DNA of 58,991 nucleotides from contig CBDBZN010000027.1 in NCBI GenBank assembly GCA_965213575.1, forward strand, positions 1 to 58,991. The letters are read 5' to 3'. Shown here in pieces: positions 53,762 to 58,991 of this stretch (positions within the stretch are counted from its first letter, which is position 1; each line of letters opens with the position of its first letter). Both the position numbers and the translations under genes were made by a program. The notes beneath the pieces are model-generated. The model was given only the letters and a program-made list of their open reading frames with translations. It searched no databases and had not been told where the DNA came from. The stretch comes from JAUHXS01 sp965213575. Its GTDB lineage: Bacteria > Bacteroidota > Bacteroidia > Chitinophagales > JAUHXS01.

Positions 53762-55207
53762 ATGAGCGACGAAACTAAAATAATAGAAGAGTTTACTACG
53801 GGTGAATACAAATACGGATTCACAACGGATATTGAATTAGAGACAGCTCCAAAAGGGCTTTCAGAAGATACGATCCGTTTTATTTCTGCTAAAAAAGAGG
53901 AGCCGGCATTTATGTTGGAATGGCGTTTGGAAGCTTATAAAAAATGGTTGACAATGAAAGAGCCCACTTGGGCTAAAGTCGATCACCCGCCAATTGATTA
54001 TCAAGATCTTTATTACTACGCTGCTCCTAAAAAGAAAAAAAAATTATCAAGCTTAGATGAGGTTGATCCGGAGTTATTAAAAACCTTCGAAAAGTTAGGC
54101 ATCTCTTTAGATGAACAAAAAATGCTGAGTGGCGTTGCAGTTGATGCGGTCATAGATAGTGTTTCCGTAAAGACCACTTTCCAAGCGGAACTTAAAAAAC
54201 AGGGCATCATTTTTTGCTCAATGAGTGAAGCCATTAAAGATCATGCTGAGTTAGTAAAAAAATATATTGGCTCCGTTGTACCGGTAGGCGACAATTATTT
54301 TGCAGCTTTAAATTCTGCTGTTTTCAGTGATGGCTCTTTTTGTTATATTCCAAAAGGGGTTCGTTGCCCGATGGAACTCTCTACATATTTTAGAATTAAT
54401 GCTGCTAATACCGGTCAATTTGAACGAACATTGCTTATTGCTGATAAAGGAAGTTATGTTAGTTATTTAGAAGGATGCACTGCTCCTATGCGTGATGAAA
54501 ATCAATTACACGCCGCAGTAGTAGAGCTTATTGCGCATGAAGATGCAGAAATAAAGTATTCTACCGTTCAAAATTGGTATCCGGGAAATAAAGAGGGTAA
54601 AGGTGGCATCTATAATTTTGTTACAAAAAGAGGAATTTGTGCCGGAGATCGGTCAAAAATATCATGGACCCAGGTAGAAACCGGTTCTGCCATTACGTGG
54701 AAATACCCTAGTTGTATCTTAAAAGGCAATCATTCCATTGGAGAATTTTATTCAGTAGCGGTGACTAATAATAAGCAACAAGCCGACACCGGCTCTAAGA
54801 TGATCCATGTGGGGGAAAATACAAAGAGTAGAATCGTATCGAAAGGAATTTCTGCCGCTACAAGTGATAACAGCTATCGAGGTTTAGTAAAGATCATGAA
54901 AAGAGCTAAAAACGCTCGAAATTTTTCTCAATGTGATTCTTTATTGATGGGAGACCGCTGTGGAGCCCATACTTTCCCATACATAGAAGCGGATAACTCT
55001 ACCGGCAGCGTAGAACATGAAGCAACTACCTCTAAAATCGGCGAAGACATTTTATTTTATTTTAAACAAAGAGGAATCCCCGAAGAGAAAGCAGTCGAAA
55101 TGATCGTAAACGGTTACTGCAAAGAAGTGCTTAATAAATTACCGATGGAATTTGCGGTAGAAGCTCAGAAGCTTTTGGCGATCAGTTTAGAAGGGAGTGT
55201 AGGGTAA
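53762..55207 (+). CDS. sufB: Fe-S cluster assembly scaffold SufB
   Basis: The 481-aa protein is the scaffold of the SufBC2D complex on which Fe-S clusters are built. Recognised features are the N-terminal EYKYGFTTDIELETAPKGLSEDTIRFISAKKEEP and EWRLEAYKKWL. The middle has CYIPKGVRCPMELSTYFRIN, the beta-helix core has SYLEGCTAPMRDENQLHAAVVE, and the C-terminal part has SSYRGLVKI-type and CDSLLMGDRCGAHTFPYIE stretches. The end is …FYFKQRGIPEEKAVEMIVNGYCKEV. The order here is sufB, an inserted four-helix-bundle gene, sufC, sufD, sufS. Confidence 0.96.
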   Translation: MSDETKIIEEFTTGEYKYGFTTDIELETAPKGLSEDTIRFISAKKEEPAFMLEWRLEAYKKWLTMKEPTWAKVDHPPIDYQDLYYYAAPKKKKKLSSLDEVDPELLKTFEKLGISLDEQKMLSGVAVDAVIDSVSVKTTFQAELKKQGIIFCSMSEAIKDHAELVKKYIGSVVPVGDNYFAALNSAVFSDGSFCYIPKGVRCPMELSTYFRINAANTGQFERTLLIADKGSYVSYLEGCTAPMRDENQLHAAVVELIAHEDAEIKYSTVQNWYPGNKEGKGGIYNFVTKRGICAGDRSKISWTQVETGSAITWKYPSCILKGNHSIGEFYSVAVTNNKQQADTGSKMIHVGENTKSRIVSKGISAATSDNSYRGLVKIMKRAKNARNFSQCDSLLMGDRCGAHTFPYIEADNSTGSVEHEATTSKIGEDILFYFKQRGIPEEKAVEMIVNGYCKEVLNKLPMEFAVEAQKLLAISLEGSVG

Positions 55208-55250
55208 TTTTCGAATTTTATAATTGAGAGTTTATAATTAATAATTAAGA
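55208..55250 (+). repeat. Left flank of the second four-helix-bundle cassette
   Basis: It begins TTTTCGAATT straight after the sufB stop, exactly as at 6671. The rest (TATAATTGAGAGTTTATAATT…) matches the reverse complement of the right flank at about 22 of 29 positions. Confidence 0.65.
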
Positions 55251-55682
55251 TTGGCGACTATTAAAAAATTTGAAGATTTGAAGATTTGGCAGGATGCGAG
55301 AGTACTTTGCAGAAAAATCCATGAAGAAATATCTTCTAATGAAAACTTTTATAGAGACTTCGCTTTACGAGATCAAATAAAAAGATCATCAGGTTCTATT
55401 ATGGACAATATAACGGAGGGATTTGATCGAAATGGTAGACGGGAATTTATACAGTTTTTATCAATAGCAAAAGCTTCTAATTCAGAAGTTAAATCTCAAC
55501 TATATCGAGCTTTAGACTACCAATATATCTCTGAAAAGAACTTCAAAGCCCTATATATCTATACTGATGAAATAGGCAAAATGATAGGTGGCTTTATAAA
55601 ATATCTAAAAACATCAGACTATAAAGGTTCAAAATTTGAAGAGCCTATCGAAAAATATAACACATTTAACTCTGAACTATAA
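55251..55682 (+). CDS. Four-helix-bundle protein (IVP-like) inside the suf operon
   Basis: The 143-aa protein starts at a TTG (55251) with the family N-terminus MATIKKFEDLKIWQDARVLCRKI. It continues DFALRDQIKRSSGSIMDNITEGFDRNGRREFIQFLSIAKASNSEVKSQLYRALD, the core pattern of the S23/IVP four-helix-bundle family. It has nothing in common with Fe-S assembly. Repeats bound it on both sides, and its left junction is identical to that of the paralogue at 6713. I take it as a passenger inserted between sufB and sufC. Confidence 0.88.
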   Translation: MATIKKFEDLKIWQDARVLCRKIHEEISSNENFYRDFALRDQIKRSSGSIMDNITEGFDRNGRREFIQFLSIAKASNSEVKSQLYRALDYQYISEKNFKALYIYTDEIGKMIGGFIKYLKTSDYKGSKFEEPIEKYNTFNSEL

Positions 55683-55705
55683 ATTCTCAACTCTAAACTA
55701 GAACA
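55664..55705 (+). repeat. Right flank of the second four-helix-bundle cassette
   Basis: The end of the gene and the gap to sufC consist of TAACTCTGAACTATAAATTC then TCAACTCTAAACT, an imperfect inverted copy of the left flank. It ends at the sufC start. Confidence 0.65.
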
Positions 55706-56470
55706 ATGTTAAAAATAAAAAACCTACACGCTAACATAGAAGGAAAAGAAATCCTCAAAGGGATCAACCTAGAGGTAAAGCCCGGGGAGGTACATGCTAT
55801 CATGGGGCCCAATGGTTCGGGAAAAAGTACGTTAGCATCTGTTTTAGCGGGAAAAGATGTATTTGAAGTTACAGAAGGCTCTGTTACTTTTAATGGAAAA
55901 GATATGTTGGAAATGGAGCCGGAAGAAAGGGCTCATGAAGGTATTTTTTTGGCTTTTCAATATCCTGTTGAAATTCCCGGCGTTAATACCGCTAATTTTC
56001 TTAAAACAGCGCTGAATGAAAAGAGAGAAGCCAATGGATTAAATCCGGTTTCTGCAGCAGACTTTTTAAAACTAATGAAAGAAAAAATGGAGCTGGTAGA
56101 GATGGATAAAGCATTTATCAATCGTGCTTTAAATGAAGGCTTTTCCGGTGGTGAGAAGAAAAGAAATGAAATGCTTCAAATGGCTGTTTTAGAACCTACG
56201 TTAGGTATTTTAGACGAAACCGATTCGGGGTTAGATATTGATGCACTTCGAATCGTTGCCAATGCAGTGAATAAGATGAGAACGAACGAACGTTCGTTCG
56301 TAGTAATTACGCACTATCAAAGATTATTGGATTATATCGTTCCGGATGTCGTACATGTGCTACAAGATGGAAAAATCGTCAAAACCGGTGGGAAAGAATT
56401 AGCATTAGAACTAGAGAAAAAAGGATATGATTGGCTGAAGCCAGTTGATAATTCAGAGTTGACAGTTTAG
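55706..56470 (+). CDS. sufC: Fe-S assembly ATPase SufC
   Basis: The 254-aa ABC-type ATPase drives the conformational changes of SufBC2D. Walker A is GPNGSGKST, the Q-loop is FLAFQYPVEIPGV (specific to SufC), the signature is FSGGEKKRNEMLQM, Walker B is LGILDETDSGLDIDAL and the switch is VVITHYQRLLDYI. A 20-bp perfect palindrome (56282-56301) lies within the codons for NERSFV. It follows the inserted four-helix-bundle gene by 23 bp. Confidence 0.97.
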   Translation: MLKIKNLHANIEGKEILKGINLEVKPGEVHAIMGPNGSGKSTLASVLAGKDVFEVTEGSVTFNGKDMLEMEPEERAHEGIFLAFQYPVEIPGVNTANFLKTALNEKREANGLNPVSAADFLKLMKEKMELVEMDKAFINRALNEGFSGGEKKRNEMLQMAVLEPTLGILDETDSGLDIDALRIVANAVNKMRTNERSFVVITHYQRLLDYIVPDVVHVLQDGKIVKTGGKELALELEKKGYDWLKPVDNSELTV

Positions 56471-56515
56471 AATTAAAAATTCTAAACTAATAATTATAAA
56501 CTCTAAACTGATACA
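56455..56515. repeat. Intergenic AT repeat between sufC and sufD
   Basis: A perfect 11-bp inverted repeat, AGTTTAGAATT / AATTCTAAACT (56464-56488), is followed by ATAATTATAAACTCTAAACT. These are the same units as near sufB and between sucA and sucB. Confidence 0.75.
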
Positions 56516-57802
56516 ATGGAACTAAAAGAAAAATTTGTCGCAGACTTCAAAACTTTTGAAAAAGCATTAAATGGGGAAAGCCAGACAGCAACACACGAAA
56601 TTCGCAAGAAGGCAATTCACACATTCGAAGAATTAGGTATTCCTACTACCAAACTCGAAAACTGGAAATACACAAACGTGAGTCAGTTGACTAAAACTGA
56701 TTTTAATTTAGAGAAATCTGCATCAGCTGATAAAACGATTGCCGAAATTATTCCTGAGTTGAAAGCTAACCGATTAGTATTTTTAAATGGTAAATATTTA
56801 GAAAATCAATCCAATATTATTGATAAAAATATCACGATTAAGAGTTTAAAAAAAGCATTTAAAGAGGATAAAGCGATTGTAGAAGAGCACTTTGCTAAAT
56901 ACGCCAACTTCCAAAAGGAAGCTTTTACTGCATTGAATACTGCTTATACCATAGAAGGTACTTTCATTCATATTCCTAAAGGAGTAAATCTAGCGTATCC
57001 TATTTTAGTGCATTATTTATCAGACGGGGATCATGCAATTGCTATTCATCCGAGAAACTTATTAGTAGCCGAAGAGAATAGTACCGCCACTATGATTGAA
57101 ATTTTTCAGTCAGAAAACACAGCTTCTGCATTTACCAATACGGTTAGTGAAATAGTGGTAGCAAAATATGCCAATATTGATATGTATAAAGTGCAAATTG
57201 ATAATGATAAAACATTTAATATCGGTTCCACTTACGTAGACCAGCAAACTGAAAGTACTTATTCAAATACCGTTATCACCTTAAGTGGAAAACTAGTTCG
57301 TAACAACCTACGAATTGCTTTAAACGGTGAGCACTGTGAAGCGTATATGAATGGCTTATATATTCCGATGCAATCCAAGCAAATTATAGACAATCATACT
57401 TTTGTAGATCACGCTATGCCAAATTGTTATAGTAACGAATACTATAAAGGCGTGATGGATGGAAAAGGTACAGGTGTTTTCAACGGAAAAATATTGGTGC
57501 GACAAGATGCTCAACAAACGAATGCTTTTCAGTCTAACAAAAACATTCTATTATCTGACGATGCTACGATTAACACAAAACCGGAGTTAGAAATCTATGC
57601 GGATGATGTTAAATGTAGCCACGGAGCAACGATTGGCCAGTTAGATAAAGAAGCACTTTTCTATCTTCGCTCAAGAGGTATGACCGAAAAGGGTGCAAAA
57701 AAATTGTTAACTAGGGCTTTTGCAGGAGATATTATTGAAAAAGTTAAGGTGGAAGCACTTCAAAATTTTTTGAATAATAAGCTGGATGAGGTGTTGGGTT
57801 GA
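56516..57802 (+). CDS. sufD: Fe-S assembly protein SufD
   Basis: The 428-aa SufB paralogue forms the heterodimer with SufB. It has a helical N-terminal segment (IPTTKLENWKYTNVSQL), the insertion region …AFTALNTAYTIEGTFIHIPKGV. The beta-helix core includes NLRIALNGEHCEAYMNGLYIPMQ, HTFVDHAMPNCYSNEYYKGVM and FNGKILVRQDAQQTNAFQSNKN. The C-terminal DDVKCSHGATIGQLDKEALFYLRSRGM carries the conserved Cys/His. Length is normal. The 211-bp gap to sufS holds a REP-like palindrome and no gene. Confidence 0.96.
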   Translation: MELKEKFVADFKTFEKALNGESQTATHEIRKKAIHTFEELGIPTTKLENWKYTNVSQLTKTDFNLEKSASADKTIAEIIPELKANRLVFLNGKYLENQSNIIDKNITIKSLKKAFKEDKAIVEEHFAKYANFQKEAFTALNTAYTIEGTFIHIPKGVNLAYPILVHYLSDGDHAIAIHPRNLLVAEENSTATMIEIFQSENTASAFTNTVSEIVVAKYANIDMYKVQIDNDKTFNIGSTYVDQQTESTYSNTVITLSGKLVRNNLRIALNGEHCEAYMNGLYIPMQSKQIIDNHTFVDHAMPNCYSNEYYKGVMDGKGTGVFNGKILVRQDAQQTNAFQSNKNILLSDDATINTKPELEIYADDVKCSHGATIGQLDKEALFYLRSRGMTEKGAKKLLTRAFAGDIIEKVKVEALQNFLNNKLDEVLG

Positions 57803-57889
57803 TTAATAATAAAAAATTTGAAAATTAGAAGGTTTTAAGATTGGAATAGACCAAATACTTAATGCTTTCATATTCTAAAGAGCACCGTC

Positions 57890-57932
57890 ATTCCGGTTCT
57901 GAATTCCACTTCCGTGGAATGAGAGCCGGAAT
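57890..57932. repeat. REP-like imperfect palindrome between sufD and sufS
   Basis: ATTCCGGTTCTGAATTCCAC and its near-complement GTGGAATGAGAGCCGGAAT face each other around TTCC. The sequence type (CCGTCATTCCGG…) is a common dispersed palindromic element in many bacteria and is GC-richer than its surroundings. Confidence 0.75.
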
Positions 57933-58013
57933 CCCATTATTTGAAATAATAAATAGTTTGATTTTAAATTAATGTTTCCCGCCAAGGGAAAAAGGAGTAC
58001 CGAAAACCATACT

Positions 58014-58991
58014 ATGACAACATTCGACATAACTTCTATCCGTAACGACTTCCCCATTCTTCAACGAAAAGTAAATGGAAAGCCATTAGTTTATTTGGAC
58101 AACGGTGCTACCAGTCAAAAACCACAGCAAGTAATTGATGCTGTAAGCAATTATTATAGCAATGAAAACAGTAACGTTCATAGGGGTATTCATTATTTAA
58201 GCGCTGTTGCAACGGATCACTTTGAACAAACCAGAAAAAAGGTTCAAAAATATATTAATGCTCAATATGATCATGAAATAATTTTCACGAAAGGTACTAC
58301 CGAAGCCATTAATTTAGTTGCTGCTACTTTTGGGAGACAAGAGATTCAAAAAGGTGATGAAGTACTAATTTCTACCATGGAGCATCACTCTAATATTGTG
58401 CCTTGGCAAATGCTTTGTGAGGAAAAAGAAGCTACTTTAAAGATTATTCCTATTACAACTAGTGGTGAGATTATATGGGAGGAATTTGAAAAGCTGCTTA
58501 CTGAAAAAGTCAAATTGGTTTCAGTCTCACATATTTCCAATACTTTAGGAACGATCAATCCGATAAAAAAGATTATTCAACAAGCTCAGCAAGTAGGAGC
58601 AAAAGTTTTAGTTGATGGCGCACAAGCTATGCCTCATATGCGAATTGATGTACAAACATTAGATGCCGATTTTTATACTTTTTCAAGTCACAAAATGTTT
58701 GGCCCAACAGGAATTGGCGTATTATACGGCAAAGAAACTATTTTAAATAAAATGCCTCCTTATCAAGGTGGAGGAGACATGATCAAAGAGGTAACTTTTG
58801 AAAAAACGACTTATAATCATTTACCTCACAAGTTTGAGGCCGGCACTCCAAATATAGCCGGGGTTATTGGGCTCGGGGCAACGATTGATTATTTAAATCA
58901 ATTGGATTTTGACTCTATTTCTGCTTATGAGCATGAATTGTTGCAATATGCTACTGATCAAATGTCAACCATAGATGGGATGCAATTCATC
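58014..58991 (+). CDS. sufS: Cysteine desulfurase SufS, 3'-partial
   Basis: The PLP enzyme removes sulfur from cysteine for SufBCD. It opens MTTFDITSIRNDFPILQRKVNGKPLVYLDNGATSQKP and keeps an open frame for 326 codons to the end of the window. Visible sites are GTTEAINLVA, MEHHSNIVPWQ, the PLP-stacking VDGAQAMPH and the PLP Lys in SSHKMFGPTGIGVLYG. The catalytic Cys, near residue 360 in the family, lies beyond the window. The start at 58014 gives the family N-terminus. Confidence 0.97.
   Translation, partial: MTTFDITSIRNDFPILQRKVNGKPLVYLDNGATSQKPQQVIDAVSNYYSNENSNVHRGIHYLSAVATDHFEQTRKKVQKYINAQYDHEIIFTKGTTEAINLVAATFGRQEIQKGDEVLISTMEHHSNIVPWQMLCEEKEATLKIIPITTSGEIIWEEFEKLLTEKVKLVSVSHISNTLGTINPIKKIIQQAQQVGAKVLVDGAQAMPHMRIDVQTLDADFYTFSSHKMFGPTGIGVLYGKETILNKMPPYQGGGDMIKEVTFEKTTYNHLPHKFEAGTPNIAGVIGLGATIDYLNQLDFDSISAYEHELLQYATDQMSTIDGMQFI

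Noticed and set aside
1..58991. tRNA, rRNA genes and CRISPR arrays
   Set aside because: Reading the gaps on both strands I found no cloverleaf with a TTCRA arm, no rRNA-like stretch and no regularly spaced repeats with unique spacers.

Overview
The window is AT-rich DNA from a member of the Bacteroidota. Evidence: two secreted proteins with C-terminal type IX secretion (T9SS) sorting domains, a TPR/beta-propeller/carboxypeptidase-D-like/OmpA protein of the PorE type, a Bacteroidota-style PadR-PspC pair under a TTG / TAnnTTTG promoter, a proline-rich TonB, and a SufBCDS operon. I saw no rRNA, tRNA or CRISPR array.

Layout. 1-5.9 kb: the 3' end of a T9SS cargo gene, tyrS, a queD-type gene, a degenerate GIY-YIG protein and the padR-pspC pair. 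6-11 kb: a MacB-type tripartite export cassette (ATPase, permease, adaptor, TolC) interrupted by a four-helix-bundle gene with inverted-repeat flanks. 11-18.5 kb: envelope genes (a YqaE-tailed lipoprotein, a TPR protein, TonB, VanZ-like), gcvH and the PorE-like gene. 18.6-26.3 kb: a SulP transporter, a small secreted protein, then lpd, sucB and sucA (2-oxoglutarate dehydrogenase, transcribed leftward). 26.4-30.8 kb: ruvX, def, a RelE-type toxin-antitoxin pair, an MnmC-like fusion with reversed domain order and a Fic gene broken inside its catalytic motif. 31-42.6 kb: an AsmA-like anchored protein, a CHASE3 kinase with a lone receiver, MscS, small lipoprotein/propeller/barrel genes, xth, thiL, a CPBP protease and mnmE. 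42.6-49.5 kb: an accessory island. 49.5-59 kb: a flavin-binding stress-type protein, a T9SS cargo protein, ahcY and the suf operon (sufB, four-helix-bundle gene, sufC, sufD, sufS running off the end).

Most notable: a compact 5.9-kb element sits exactly at the 3' end of mnmE. It is bounded by two 25-bp repeats of the mnmE terminus (23/25 identical) that both still encode Phe-Cys-Ile-Gly-Lys-stop. It carries a damaged tyrosine recombinase, an unknown 543-aa protein, an excisionase-like gene whose start codon lies in a 14-bp-arm inverted repeat, two small HTH-like proteins, a phage/plasmid-type replication protein and a RhuM-Fic/Doc fusion. A decayed second RhuM-Fic copy lies just beyond the right boundary. 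This is the best candidate for an undescribed system here.

Caution on quality: about 16.4-22.1 kb contains many single-base indels in otherwise ordinary, partly essential genes (lpd, sulP, the PorE-like gene, a small ORF). Isolated ones occur elsewhere (about 0.99, 30.18, 35.40, 38.13 and 43.18 kb). Consensus errors are at least as likely as gene decay, and this affects how the 'broken' genes should be read.
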